Below, piece by piece: positions 1-9,426 of a DNA stretch of 33,185 bases. The notes under the pieces are model-generated. The model had not been told where the DNA came from. It made no database searches and worked only from the letters and a program-made list of their open reading frames with translations. Both the position numbers and the translations under genes were made by a program. The first letter of the stretch is position 1; each line of letters begins with the position of its first letter. This DNA is from Planctomycetaceae bacterium (GTDB lineage: Bacteria; Planctomycetota; Planctomycetia; Pirellulales; Pirellulaceae), in contig PBOG01000221.1 in the NCBI GenBank assembly GCA_002724245.1, positions 1 to 33,185 on the forward strand, given 5' to 3'.

Positions 1-2751
1 AGAGATTGTGGGTGCGGCGGGTGCGCTGCCTGGCATCCCGAAGGAAGAGGGGGACGCTTGCAGCCAGGAAAAGAAGTTCGTGGTCACCTCAGCCCGGTCA
101 TCGAGCGCCGCTAGGCTGGGGTACTTTTTGGTGGGGGTCACATTCTGGCTGGGGTCCGATTCGGTGGCCTGGGGCACCAAGTAGTCGATGGCCAGCGACT
201 GATCGTTACTGGTGGTGACTTGCTGCTGCAGCTCATTTGCGGCCTGTTCGGCCAGGTCGCGTGCGGCGATCTGGCGCAGGCTCTCCGCGACTTTTGTTTT
301 GACGCCTGGGTCGCTCAAATCGGGGGTCCGCTCCGCTTGCTCGTCGGTTTTCCAGACCAGGTATTCGACCGATTCGCCGCCAGGATTGTTTTTCTGTAAG
401 CGGACCGTTGTATACGGGAGCAGGTTCTGTGCGTAGGCAAATTGGCTGAACGGTTGTTGCATGAGGCTGAATAGCTGCTGCTGAAACGTCTGGCTCTGAG
501 ATTGCATGCGTTGCAGTTGGTTTCTTGCTCCCAACGCTTCAGGACTATCGGCACCCTTTTCAGCAATCGTCTGGCTGAGGATCTGTTGGGCCTGCTGGAC
601 TTGGGCATTCATCTGTTGCATCGGCTGGATGAGATCTTCAAACCGCCGGGTCAGGTCCTGTAGTTCGTCGTTTTCGGCAAACTCAAGGTCGCTGACCAGG
701 GCCAGTTTGCCACCTCGCAGGAACGCATGCGCATTGGTGGCCAGTTGGGCCGGATCAGGAGGTGCGGGCTGGCTGAGGTCGTTTCTGCTGAGGCTCTGCG
801 GATCACCATCTTTCTTGGCCCAACGTTTGAGCGCACCAAGCTTTTCCTTCGCCAACGCCTCGACGGGGATTACTTTGTCAGACGCATCGTCTGGCACATC
901 GATTTTGGCCAGTAGCTTGTCCCAGGCGCCGTCCAGCTCTTGCCGCAGTATTTGATCTGATTTGGCGTTCTCGTCTGCGGTACGGTCTGAGGTCTCTGCG
1001 TCCGGATCACCCGTCGCTTGTTTCAACAGTCGTTCGACGTGCACCCGCCAGCGGTTGCGTTCGCGTTGGTAGCTGCGCAGCTGGGGCAGAATGGTTTCCA
1101 GCTTCTCCCGCAGAGTAGTCTGGCCCTGCTCGCGGGCCTTGTTGTCCGCCAGCTCGTTGCGGATCTGTTCCCGCAAGTCGTCATCCAAGACACGCGTTAG
1201 CTTGGGTTCGGTTGGCGTTGCCGGTTGTGTCTCCGGTTTCACGTCGAGCGGCGGAACAGGCACCGCGGCGGCGTCTGCCGCTGGAGGGGCGTCTGTAGCC
1301 TCTGGATCGCTTACGGGTGCTGCTGCATCGCCGGCAGGCGGGTTGTCCTGGTCAGGCGCCGCCGGATCCTGGGCGGGCGTCTCCGCGGCTGGTGGTGCGG
1401 CATCTTGTTTGGTTTCTGGTGCAGCGGCTTCTGCATCCTGTAAGGCGACAAACCGGGTGGGCGTCGAGCCGGCTGCGCCGTCGCTTGCCTGTTTTGGGTC
1501 GGCCTGACCCTGGTCGGCCTCTTTCTCGGGCTCAGGGGCCGGTTTGGCATCCTCTGACGCGGGAGTTTCAGCAGGCTTGGCGGCGGGCGGGCTGTCCTGT
1601 GGTGTGGCTGCCTCGGCAGGCGCCGCATCGTCGGCTGCGGACGTACTGCTGGTCGGAGTTTCACTCGAGGACGGTTCTGGGGGCTGCTCGTCGGAAGCGG
1701 CGGCCTCCGGAGGAGCGACGTACGGCGGATGCCAGTTGTACGAGCTCTGGCTCAATCTGGCATTTTCGTAGCGGTCTTCGATTTCTTGGTCGGTGATCGC
1801 CTTCCGCGCGGCGGGCAGTGCGTCGGCGATGAAGGGTGCCAGGTCGGCGGCCACATAGGCCCAGCTTATTTTGCGGCGTTCTTTGAAGCCAGGTTCGTCA
1901 TCGAGCGGATTCTGGATGCGATCTTTGTGGTCCTCGAAGTGTTTTTTGACAGTCGCGTCGTCCGGCTCCTCGGTTGCGGCCATGTAGTCGGCCACCGGGA
2001 ACGGAACCACCGCCACCTTGATCTGTCGATTGACGCGATCGAAATATCCGCGTTCCTCAGCGGGAGTTGGGCGCGTGTTGGCCCAGCCAACCGTCAGGTT
2101 CTGGTATTGTTGGGCCAGCAGTTCTTTTTTCAGCTGCTCGTAGAGCTGAGGCCGTGAGAGTGGCTCGCGTGCTTGTTTGCGAATCTCATCCACCTGGTCC
2201 GCTGCGACGGTCAAGTTGGCGATGTTCTTGAGATAGTTGGTTACCGAATCGTCCGTAACCAGGATCCCGATTCGTTCTGCCTCCCGGGCAAAAAGAAGTC
2301 GTTGGACCAGCTGGGCTTCGTTGGCGACGATGGTTGGTAATTCAAAGGTGACAATTTGGTCTCCCAGATCGTTTCGCCCAAATTGCCCGGTCTCTCGATT
2401 GAATGTAATCGGGCTTAACGGCTTGAAAGTGCGTCCCTGCTGTTGGGCTTCCCGCTGCTCCTCTTCCGTCTGCGGCAGGTGCCGTTGATGTGCGGCTTGA
2501 AGCAGGCTCTGGAGAAACTGCACAGTGAGCACATGCGTCCGGTACTCACGCTGCAAATCGGTTTCATTGAACGAAAATTCCTGCCCTGCATCGTCGGTCC
2601 ATGTGACGACCGCGTCGTAGTCGCCCGTTTGAATCATGGCTTGTTGAGCCAGGTAATCATTGAGCGGTGGCGCGATCACGAACGAGAACATGAGGAACAC
2701 GCCGAACAGGACCAGCAGAGCCGCCTGGTACTTGCGAAATTTTTCAAGCAT
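1..2751 (-). CDS. Membrane-anchored PpiD/SurA-like chaperone/foldase, 3' end cut by window edge
   Basis: The frame is open for 917 codons from an ATG at 2751 to the window edge, so the C-terminus is missing. Residues 1-27 (MLEKFRKYQ, then a hydrophobic run to VIAPP) form one N-terminal membrane anchor with a short basic cytoplasmic side, as in PpiD. Residues about 145-220 resemble a SurA/PpiD N-terminal chaperone domain (LVQRLLFAREAERIGILVTD, then a helical LYEQLKKELLAQ segment). Residues 245-330 carry the following PpiD-like linker (IKVAVVPF, DDATVKKHFEDHKD). A long Ala/Pro/Asp/Glu-rich segment occupies about residues 345-515, followed by a charged, coiled-coil-like part (RRFEDLIQPMQQMNAQVQQ). 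I recognised no clear rotamase domain in the visible part. No strong Shine-Dalgarno precedes the ATG. It faces away from topA. The PpiD-like assignment is inferred from architecture; an unrelated planctomycete envelope protein remains possible. Confidence 0.72.
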   Translation of the reverse strand, partial: MLEKFRKYQAALLVLFGVFLMFSFVIAPPLNDYLAQQAMIQTGDYDAVVTWTDDAGQEFSFNETDLQREYRTHVLTVQFLQSLLQAAHQRHLPQTEEEQREAQQQGRTFKPLSPITFNRETGQFGRNDLGDQIVTFELPTIVANEAQLVQRLLFAREAERIGILVTDDSVTNYLKNIANLTVAADQVDEIRKQAREPLSRPQLYEQLKKELLAQQYQNLTVGWANTRPTPAEERGYFDRVNRQIKVAVVPFPVADYMAATEEPDDATVKKHFEDHKDRIQNPLDDEPGFKERRKISWAYVAADLAPFIADALPAARKAITDQEIEDRYENARLSQSSYNWHPPYVAPPEAAASDEQPPEPSSSETPTSSTSAADDAAPAEAATPQDSPPAAKPAETPASEDAKPAPEPEKEADQGQADPKQASDGAAGSTPTRFVALQDAEAAAPETKQDAAPPAAETPAQDPAAPDQDNPPAGDAAAPVSDPEATDAPPAADAAAVPVPPLDVKPETQPATPTEPKLTRVLDDDLREQIRNELADNKAREQGQTTLREKLETILPQLRSYQRERNRWRVHVERLLKQATGDPDAETSDRTADENAKSDQILRQELDGAWDKLLAKIDVPDDASDKVIPVEALAKEKLGALKRWAKKDGDPQSLSRNDLSQPAPPDPAQLATNAHAFLRGGKLALVSDLEFAENDELQDLTRRFEDLIQPMQQMNAQVQQAQQILSQTIAEKGADSPEALGARNQLQRMQSQSQTFQQQLFSLMQQPFSQFAYAQNLLPYTTVRLQKNNPGGESVEYLVWKTDEQAERTPDLSDPGVKTKVAESLRQIAARDLAEQAANELQQQVTTSNDQSLAIDYLVPQATESDPSQNVTPTKKYPSLAALDDRAEVTTNFFSWLQASPSSFGMPGSAPAAPTIS
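1215..1716 (-). repeat. Low-complexity Ala/Pro/Asp-rich coding segment
   Basis: Within the PpiD-like gene, about residues 346-513 are dominated by Ala, Pro, Asp, Glu and Gln with short imperfect repeats such as APPAAETPAQDPAAPDQD. No folded-domain pattern is visible. It probably forms a disordered linker separating the N-terminal chaperone-like part from the downstream helical part. Confidence 0.7.
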
Positions 2752-3108
2752 CGGTCAGGTTTTTTGGGAGGAGAACGGGTGTGCGTGGGACGGATGTACC
2801 CTTGACAGACGATATCGGCTTGACAGTATGAACGTGCTGCTTGGCGCGAATCTGCCGGGCAAACGAATTGTAGGGCCGATTGACGTAAATACAATCCCAA
2901 ACACGAGTGTCGACAATTTGCAGGGTGGAAATCCGCTTGGGTCACTGCTGGCCAGGTAATGCGGGCGCTAGTCCGCGAATGCCGGTTGAGACGGTTGAAG
3001 AAACGAAATAAAGCAGGCCGGTGGTGATCGCCGATGTTTTTGTCGCGTCCACTCAGTGTGGGGCTTCAGGTAACCACGGTGATCTAGCAAACGCAACTTG
3101 GCGTCGTT
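2752..3108. other. Divergent intergenic region between the PpiD-like gene and topA
   Basis: About 357 bp without a supported gene, lying between two divergent start codons, so it should hold both promoters. On the plus strand CTTGACAG occurs twice, at 2801-2808 and 2819-2826, giving two TTGACA -35-like hexamers 18 bp apart; neither has a good -10 partner. On the minus strand, TTGTCG and TGTATT spaced by 17 bp (about 2891-2919) could serve the PpiD-like gene. ORFs crossing this region are unlike any family I know and overlap topA in antisense. Confidence 0.4.
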
Positions 3109-5883
3109 ATGGCGAAGAAAACTGCAAACAAAAACGGCAAATCGCTGGTGATTGTCGAGTCTCCGGCCAAAGCCCGGACGATCTCGCGATTCTTGGGTTC
3201 GGGGTACACCGTCGAGGCCAGCGTGGGGCATGTACGTGACCTCCCCGAGGGTGCGAAGCAGGTGCCCGCTGATCTGAAGAAGGAAGAATGGGCCTATTTG
3301 GGCGTCAATATCGAAGACGATTTCAAGCCCATCTACATCGTTCCTCCCGGCAAGAAACAACAAGTTGCCAAGCTCCGGAAACTTTTGCGTGAGTCGAAGG
3401 AACTCTACCTGGCAACGGATGAAGACCGGGAAGGGGAGGCCATTAGTTGGCACCTGCTGGAGCTGCTCAAACCGAAGGTTCCGGTACACCGTCTGGTCTT
3501 TCACGAAATTACCAAGGAAGCTATTGCCGAGGCGCTGGAGCAGCCGCGTCAGATTGATGAATCGCTCGTCAAGGCGCAGGAAACCAGGAGGATCCTGGAT
3601 CGTCTCTACGGCTACGATGTTTCACAATTGCTGTGGCGCAAGGTGGCTAGCCGACTCTCGGCAGGGCGTGTGCAGAGCGTCGCGGTTCGCCTGGTCGTTG
3701 ACCGTGAACGTGAGAGGATGCGCTTTGTCTCTGCCAGTTATTGGGATTTACTCGGCACGTTCGTGACACAGCAGTCGCAGCAATTCAAGGCCACCTTGAT
3801 GTCGGTAGACGGTCGCTCCTTGTGCCGTGGCAAGGATTTTGACGCCGAGACGGGACGGTTGAAAGACGACCAGCTCTTGCAGATGGATGCCGATGCGGCG
3901 GAGAAACTGCTGGAGAGACTACGCGCGACGGACTTCCGGGTGAGCCAGCTTACCGTCAAGCCACAACGGGAAAAGCCGAAAGCGCCGTTTACGACCAGTA
4001 CCTTGCAGCAGGAGGCGAATCGCAAGCTGGGGTTCACGGCCCGGCGGACGATGAACGCCGCGCAGAGTCTTTACGAGAATGGGCATATCACCTACATGCG
4101 GACAGACTCCACGACGCTGGCACAAGTCGCCATTGAGGCGGCGCGGGATCTGGTGCGTACGGAATATGGCGACAGTTATCTTGCCGAGGAGCCAAGGACC
4201 TACGCCAACAAAGTGCGTAACGCGCAGGAAGCGCACGAGGCGATTCGCCCGGCAGGCCATCCTTTTGCGCTGCCGGATACTTTGAAAAGCCAGCTTTCGG
4301 GTGACGAGTTTCGCTTGTTCAGCTTGATCTGGAAACGCACGATCGCCAGCCAAATGGTGGATGCGCGTAAACTGAAGACGACGATTGCAGTGGAGGGAGA
4401 CGGCGCGGTATTTCAGGTGGCGGGTACGGCGATTGAATTTGAAGGGTTTTTGCGTGCCTACGTAGAAGGATCGGATGATCCGGAAGCCGAATTGGCGGAT
4501 CAGGAAACATTGCTTCCCAACGTCTCGGAAAATGAAATCTTGACGTGTCCGGGGATGGAACCGAACGAGCATTCCACCAAACCCCGCGCCCGCTTTACGG
4601 AGGCATCGCTGACCCGGAAACTGGAGGAAGAGGGGATCGGGCGGCCCAGTACCTACGCCTCTATTATCGAGACGATTCAGCGTCGCGATTATGTTTTCAA
4701 GCGTGGGAACGCGTTGGTACCCAGTTGGCTGGCTTTTTCGGTGACCCGTTTATTGGAAGAGCATCTGTCATCACTGGTGGATTATCAGTTTACGGCGCAG
4801 ATGGAAGACCTCCTCGATGCGATCAGTCGGGAGGAGGCGGAACGCACGGAGTATTTGCGGAAGTTCTATCTGGGGAATGGCCAGCCGGGTTTGAAGCAAC
4901 AGATCAACGCCAAGTTAGAGGAAATCGATCCACGGCAAATGAGCCGGTTTTCCTTGCCCTACGGCGTTCCCACCCCAACGGATGGAGGTGAGCCGGTTTA
5001 TGTCCGAGTCGGGAAGTACGGCCCATTTCTGGAGCAAGGCGAACGCCGTGCCAGTATTCCCGATGGCCTGCCTCCGGACGAGTTAACCCTGGAGATGGCG
5101 GAAGAGCTGTTGACGGCGGCGGCCAAGGTAGAAGAACCGTTGGGTCTCTGTCCTGATACCCATAAGCCAGTCTTCCTTAAGCAGGGACGGTTCGGTCCGT
5201 ATATTCAGCTGGGTACGCCAGATGACGGAGAAAAGCCCAAGAACGCATCGTTGCTCAAGGATATGCAGCCCGATGATGTTGACCTGGAAATGGCGCTGAA
5301 ATTGTTGAGTTTGCCGCTTGAGCTGGGCCCGCACCCGGATTCGAAAGACCCGGTAATGGCGGCCAACGGCCGGTATGGGCCCTATATCAAATGCGGCAGC
5401 GAAACGCGTTCGTTACCTGCGGAAGTGTCGCCGCTGGCGGTAACGCTCACCGAGGCGCTGGCCTTGCTGGCCCAGCCGAAGACGCGCGGACGGTCGCGGG
5501 CGGCCCCGCGGGAGCCGCTCAAGACGTTTGAGGTTTCACCGGTGACTGGAGAGCCAATCCGGTTGCTCGAAGGGCGCTACGGCCCTTACGTGACCGATGG
5601 AACCACGAATGCGTCGATCCCCAAAGGGACACAGGTGGAAGAGGTCGCTTTTGACCTGGCCGTACGGCTGTTGGAGGATCGGGCTGCGAAGGGGGGCGGG
5701 CGGAAAAAGAAGAAAGCCGCCAAGAAGAAGACTGCCAAGAAGAAGGCTGCCAAGAAGAAGACTGCCAAGAAGAAGACTGCCAAGAAGAAGGCTGCCAAGA
5801 AGAAGACTGCCAAGAAGAAGACTGCCAAGAAGAAGACTGCCAAGAAGAAGACTGCCAGTCAGGTTGCCGAATCATCCGAGTAG
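3109..5883 (+). CDS. topA: DNA topoisomerase I (type IA)
   Basis: Relaxes negatively supercoiled DNA by transient single-strand cleavage through a 5'-phosphotyrosine. The 924-residue product starts with a TOPRIM domain: Glu17 in VIVESPAK, and the acidic metal site TDEDREGE with D104, D106 and E108. The catalytic tyrosine is Tyr329 in HITYMRTDST. The type IA core runs to about residue 610. Instead of Cys4 zinc ribbons, the C-terminus has four topoisomerase C-terminal repeats, each with a YGPF/YGPY-like core (KYGPFLEQG, RFGPYIQLG, RYGPYIKCG, RYGPYVTDG). The protein ends in a lysine-rich tail built from nine AKKK[T/A] units. The ATG at 3109 lacks a clear Shine-Dalgarno, but the TOPRIM domain begins directly after it. 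It converges with the bicupin gene, leaving 22 bp between the stops. Confidence 0.97.
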   Translation: MAKKTANKNGKSLVIVESPAKARTISRFLGSGYTVEASVGHVRDLPEGAKQVPADLKKEEWAYLGVNIEDDFKPIYIVPPGKKQQVAKLRKLLRESKELYLATDEDREGEAISWHLLELLKPKVPVHRLVFHEITKEAIAEALEQPRQIDESLVKAQETRRILDRLYGYDVSQLLWRKVASRLSAGRVQSVAVRLVVDRERERMRFVSASYWDLLGTFVTQQSQQFKATLMSVDGRSLCRGKDFDAETGRLKDDQLLQMDADAAEKLLERLRATDFRVSQLTVKPQREKPKAPFTTSTLQQEANRKLGFTARRTMNAAQSLYENGHITYMRTDSTTLAQVAIEAARDLVRTEYGDSYLAEEPRTYANKVRNAQEAHEAIRPAGHPFALPDTLKSQLSGDEFRLFSLIWKRTIASQMVDARKLKTTIAVEGDGAVFQVAGTAIEFEGFLRAYVEGSDDPEAELADQETLLPNVSENEILTCPGMEPNEHSTKPRARFTEASLTRKLEEEGIGRPSTYASIIETIQRRDYVFKRGNALVPSWLAFSVTRLLEEHLSSLVDYQFTAQMEDLLDAISREEAERTEYLRKFYLGNGQPGLKQQINAKLEEIDPRQMSRFSLPYGVPTPTDGGEPVYVRVGKYGPFLEQGERRASIPDGLPPDELTLEMAEELLTAAAKVEEPLGLCPDTHKPVFLKQGRFGPYIQLGTPDDGEKPKNASLLKDMQPDDVDLEMALKLLSLPLELGPHPDSKDPVMAANGRYGPYIKCGSETRSLPAEVSPLAVTLTEALALLAQPKTRGRSRAAPREPLKTFEVSPVTGEPIRLLEGRYGPYVTDGTTNASIPKGTQVEEVAFDLAVRLLEDRAAKGGGRKKKKAAKKKTAKKKAAKKKTAKKKTAKKKAAKKKTAKKKTAKKKTAKKKTASQVAESSE
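5719..5853 (+). repeat. Nine tandem 15-bp units encoding the lysine tail of topA
   Basis: Nine in-frame copies of gccaagaagaag followed by act or gct encode AKKKT/AKKKA near the C-terminus of topoisomerase I. The units are almost identical at the DNA level, differing only in act versus gct, so copy number could change by slippage without loss of frame. Lysine-rich tails of this kind are known on topoisomerases and histone-like proteins of high-G+C bacteria and planctomycetes, where they add nonspecific DNA affinity. Confidence 0.95.
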
Positions 5884-5905
5884 CGGGGAGCAACAGCAAA
5901 TCCTG

Positions 5906-7210
5906 TTACCGGTGTCCGCTGTCACTGGTGCCGTGTCCTCGAATCAGGGCATCGAGGACAACAAGAGGGGCATCGCCCACTTGTCGTACCGTACAGCGGA
6001 GTCCCGCCGGAACGCCAAAGTGATCGTGTTGTGTCGCGTTCCGAGTGATGCCTTCAATATCGATCTCGGCTGTGCCGCGGGAAATGGAGAGCGCGCGAAA
6101 TCCGCTGGCCGGGTAGGAAAAGCCATTTTGATTGGCTCGCGTTAGACTCAGTTCCAGGCCACCACTACCTCCGCGATGGGTGACGGTGTAGGGAATCAGT
6201 GTCTTGCGCCAGCAGGAAGTGAGTTGGGCAGCACGCGAGATTTCTCGTTCCAGATAGACCATCTGGCCAAATGCGGGGCTGTCGCGTTCTACCTGCTGTA
6301 AGGTATCAACTGACTTTGTGCTCGGTTCCACATCGAGAAACACGCCCCAACCCGCGTGCTGCAAGGAGCCAAAGATAAACGGGACGTGATGGACCTGATC
6401 CGTGGTGTTGACCCACCCGTGATCCGTTTGAGGTGGGATCGGCATGGCGTAGCCTTCATCAACTTTGGCCCGGCGATTTCCCAGCACCGTCATGCCGTGT
6501 GTCGGTTCATAGCCAAGGTGAATTTCGACCCCATTTTCGTGCCGGTGTGTGGGGACGTTGCGTTCGTCACCTGCGAGCCACGCCAGGTTCCAGGAATGGT
6601 GTTCGCCGTAGACGAGCGGCACGATGGTGATTCCCAGACCGGGGACAACAAAACCTGCCTGTTCTGGGGCATGCGTGTCTTGCGTCAGATGAATGCCGCA
6701 TTCACCAGAAATGGACTCGATGATCTGTCGAAAACGGTCCTGAATCGTTCTCAGAGTTTGACTGGGGGCGATCGCTAATTCGGCTTGCAAGCTTTCGAGT
6801 ACGCGGAGAACTCCTCGGTGGTAGCGGTGCAGTGAAGTGATGACTGCCTGAAAATCGGTTGGTACAGGCTCCATCGATTGACTGGCCAGGTCTTCCAGTG
6901 TCTCAACGCCACGTTGCCGATAGGCTTTTCCCAACTGGCTGGTGGTTGGGCATTCGTTCAGGGCGATGCGGGTTGCATGGAAGGTGCCGATGACATGCAG
7001 TCGGAAGCCATAGCTGTAGAGCCGAGCCAGTGTCGTGTCTTCCGAGGTGATTTCGGACGGATTACGATTCTGCTGATGGCTCTGGTGGGCCTTCTCGATG
7101 ACCTGGCGGTAATTGGCGTGCATGCGAAGGTTCACGGCGGTACTCCAGCTGCGGTGCAACGTGGTGGGCCGGGATGGGGCGTGTAGAGCAGGTGGTATGG
7201 CCTGCTCCAT
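5906..7210 (-). CDS. Bicupin-fold protein of unknown substrate
   Basis: The 434-residue protein has an N-terminal helical part of about 170 residues followed by two beta-rich halves. The first half holds a cupin-like metal site: HRHENGVE gives the HxH(x)4E element and PPQTDHGWVN the second, Px(3)Hx(3)N-like element. The C-terminal half (RALSISRGTAEIDIEG, then HDHFGVPAGLRCTV) reads as a second cupin barrel that keeps an HxH and the VPAG turn. Proteins of this type are usually metal-dependent isomerases, dioxygenases or sugar-binding regulators; nothing visible decides between these. No signal peptide is seen, so it is probably cytoplasmic. The start is uncertain: ATG 7210 is used, but Met30 (7123) is an alternative and neither has a strong ribosome site. 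It converges with topA. Confidence 0.7.
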   Translation of the reverse strand: MEQAIPPALHAPSRPTTLHRSWSTAVNLRMHANYRQVIEKAHQSHQQNRNPSEITSEDTTLARLYSYGFRLHVIGTFHATRIALNECPTTSQLGKAYRQRGVETLEDLASQSMEPVPTDFQAVITSLHRYHRGVLRVLESLQAELAIAPSQTLRTIQDRFRQIIESISGECGIHLTQDTHAPEQAGFVVPGLGITIVPLVYGEHHSWNLAWLAGDERNVPTHRHENGVEIHLGYEPTHGMTVLGNRRAKVDEGYAMPIPPQTDHGWVNTTDQVHHVPFIFGSLQHAGWGVFLDVEPSTKSVDTLQQVERDSPAFGQMVYLEREISRAAQLTSCWRKTLIPYTVTHRGGSGGLELSLTRANQNGFSYPASGFRALSISRGTAEIDIEGITRNATQHDHFGVPAGLRCTVRQVGDAPLVVLDALIRGHGTSDSGHR

Positions 7211-7511
7211 GAGTCTGTGCGGCTCCCGGAACCCGCCTGGTAGAGATGTTCGCGTATGGGTAGCTGGTCAATCGTAGCATGAGAAGCAGCGACGCGAGCG
7301 GCGGAATTCTGCCGATTTTTGCGGTTTGTTGGCAGCAGCATCCGGGAGGGGAGAGGCTACCTCCAGACGTGGGGGCGCCCTTTGCGTTACCCGTTTGAGT
7401 CGCTAAACTCCGCACCCTGCCAGAGTTGGCACTCAGAGAGGGCGGCGGCACTCTGGCCTCCAGTATGCCGCTCCCCGTGGGGTGTGATGCTTTCGACCTA
7501 CCGAGCTGACG
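7211..7511. other. Divergent intergenic region between the bicupin gene and typA
   Basis: About 300 bp separating two divergent starts. A TTGACC hexamer on the minus strand (near 7268-7273) could be a -35 element for the bicupin gene, but no convincing -10 follows it. On the plus strand, G-rich tracts and a GGCACTC sequence repeated near 7428-7451 are visible but do not form a recognisable operator. No small gene is supported. Confidence 0.3.
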
Positions 7512-9347
7512 ATGACCATGCGCCGTGACGACTTGCGAAATATTGCCATCATTGCCCACGTAGACCACGGTAAAACAACATTGGTTGATGCGCTCCTGCG
7601 GCAGAGTGGCCAGTTTCGGGCCTCGCAACTCGAGGGTGAGTGCATTCTCGATTCCAATGATTTGGAACGCGAACGCGGCATCACCATCCTGGCCAAGAAC
7701 ATCGCGATTACCTATCAAGGTATTAAGATCAACATCATCGATACACCCGGACACGCTGATTTTGGCGGCGAGGTCGAACGCGTTTTGCAGTTGGCGGATG
7801 GCGTGCTGGTGCTGGTCGATGCCTTTGAGGGACCACGGCCACAGACCCGGTTTGTGTTACAGAAAGCGTTGGAACGCAAGCTCAAGCCGTTAGTGGTGGT
7901 CAACAAAATTGATCGCCCGGACTGTCGTCCTGATGAAGTGTTGTCGGAGATGTTCGATCTGTTGGCTGAATTGGGCGCCGACGACGCGACACTTGATTTT
8001 CCTTATGTCTATGCCAGTGCTCGAGACGGTTACGCGGTCCGTCAGTTAGCGGAGCTGGAGACCGCCAGGTCAGCAGGAGTGCGGCCGCTGTTAGACATGA
8101 TCGTGGAGCAGATTCCACCTCCCGACGTCGTTCCCGATGGTCCACTTCAGATCCTGGTCACGACGCTCGAATGGTCTGAGTATGTGGGGCGTGTCGCGAT
8201 TGGCCGGATTGCCAGTGGTGAGATCTCCCGTGGCCAGACGGTGGGGCTGACGCGGGCAGATGGTACCTGCTCGGTGGCTCCGGTGACCGCCATCGAGTTG
8301 TTTGACAAGTTGGGACGCGTGGAAGGCGAACATGCATTCGCGGGGGACATCGTGGCATTGGTAGGTTTGCCAGATCCGCAGATTGGCGACACTGTGACGG
8401 ATGCGGAGGCTCCGACAGCGCTTCCTCGAATTGCGGTTGACGAACCGACACTCTCGATGATTTTCACGATCAATTCATCCCCGCTGGCGGGGCAGGACGG
8501 CAAGTATGTGACCAGTCGCAATCTCCGTGAACGTCTGTATCGGGAGCTGCAGTCGAATGTGGCTTTGCGCGTAGCAGAGACGACCGACAAGGATTGCTTT
8601 GAGGTGTCGGGGCGGGGCGTGCTGCACCTGTCGATCCTCATTGAACAGATGCGACGCGAGGGGTACGAATTGTCGGTTGGCAAGCCACGTGTGATCGAAA
8701 AGGAAGTGGACGGCGCCTGGCATGAGCCGTACGAGATCCTGGTCATTGATGTACCGACCGAAGATGTGGGGCCCGTGATGGAGCTCGTCTGTAACCGTCG
8801 CGGACAAGTCAAGCAGATGTTGAGTGGAGATGGCGGGCTTTCACACCTGGAATTTTCCATTCCAGCGCGTGGTTTGATCGGGCTGCGCACGCGGTTGCTT
8901 AACGCGACCCGCGGCCAGGCGGTGATTCATCATCGTTACGATTGTTACCAGGCCCGTGAAGGCAGCGTGCCACGTCGTAACAACGGAGTCCTGGTTTCCC
9001 AGGAAAATGGCAAAGCCGTGGGCTACGCACTCTGGAAACTCCAAGAGCGCGCGGAAATGCTGGTCGCACCTGGCGCCGATGTCTACGAGGGAATGGTGGT
9101 CGGTGAAAACTCGCGGGATAACGACATGGTCGTTAATCCCGTGCGCACGAAAAAGCTGACGAATATTCGGGCATCCGGCTCAGACGACAATATTCTCCTT
9201 AAACCTGCCCGGGAATTGTCGCTGGAAGCGGCGCTGGAATACATCGAAAGCGATGAGTATGTTGAGATCACACCCAAGGTGATCCGGCTACGCAAGATCT
9301 TGCTGCAGGAAAACGCCCGTCGACGCATGGCCAGTCAGTCGCAGTGA
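7512..9347 (+). CDS. typA: Ribosome-associated GTPase TypA/BipA
   Basis: Translational GTPase of the EF-G family that binds the ribosome and supports 50S assembly and stress adaptation. All G motifs are present: AHVDHGKTT (G1), RGITI (G2), [14 protein letters not shown] (G3), NKID (G4) and YASA (G5). The domain order is GTPase, EF-Tu-like domain 2 ([20 protein letters not shown]), domains III and V, and the BipA-specific C-terminal domain ([34 protein letters not shown]). The length of 611 residues is normal for TypA. The start MTM offers two ATGs six bases apart; the first is used and neither has a strong Shine-Dalgarno. The TGA stop lies inside a 14-bp tandem repeat. It converges with the Nramp-like gene. 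Confidence 0.97.
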   Translation: MTMRRDDLRNIAIIAHVDHGKTTLVDALLRQSGQFRASQLEGECILDSNDLERERGITILAKNIAITYQGIKINIIDTPGHADFGGEVERVLQLADGVLVLVDAFEGPRPQTRFVLQKALERKLKPLVVVNKIDRPDCRPDEVLSEMFDLLAELGADDATLDFPYVYASARDGYAVRQLAELETARSAGVRPLLDMIVEQIPPPDVVPDGPLQILVTTLEWSEYVGRVAIGRIASGEISRGQTVGLTRADGTCSVAPVTAIELFDKLGRVEGEHAFAGDIVALVGLPDPQIGDTVTDAEAPTALPRIAVDEPTLSMIFTINSSPLAGQDGKYVTSRNLRERLYRELQSNVALRVAETTDKDCFEVSGRGVLHLSILIEQMRREGYELSVGKPRVIEKEVDGAWHEPYEILVIDVPTEDVGPVMELVCNRRGQVKQMLSGDGGLSHLEFSIPARGLIGLRTRLLNATRGQAVIHHRYDCYQAREGSVPRRNNGVLVSQENGKAVGYALWKLQERAEMLVAPGADVYEGMVVGENSRDNDMVVNPVRTKKLTNIRASGSDDNILLKPARELSLEAALEYIESDEYVEITPKVIRLRKILLQENARRRMASQSQ

Positions 9348-9376
9348 TTGGAACGCAGTGATTGGAACGCAGTGAT
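9340..9376 (+). repeat. 14-bp tandem repeat spanning the typA stop codon
   Basis: cgcagtgattggaa occurs at 9340-9353 and 9354-9367, followed by a partial third copy (cgcagtgat) at 9368-9376. The first copy contains the last codons and the TGA stop of typA. It looks like a local slippage or duplication product in the short convergent spacer before the Nramp-like gene. Confidence 0.9.
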
Positions 9377-9426
9377 CTGCTTCGTTGCTGTCCGGTGTTC
9401 AGCGGTGCGTGACCCCGTAGCTGGCT

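Noticed and set aside
506-1796. Overlapping plus-strand ORFs of 138-159 residues
   Set aside because: They lie opposite the long open frame of the PpiD-like gene and have low-complexity Ser/Arg/Gly composition without domains.
5586-5843. Minus-strand hydrophobic repeat peptide (AVFFL units)
   Set aside because: It is the reverse-strand reading of the topA lysine repeat; the hydrophobic pattern is a by-product of AAG-rich DNA.
7428-7455. Possible CIRCE heat-shock operator upstream of typA (GGCACTC repeated)
   Set aside because: CIRCE is an inverted repeat TTAGCACTC-N9-GAGTGCTAA; here the GGCACTC copies are direct, not inverted.
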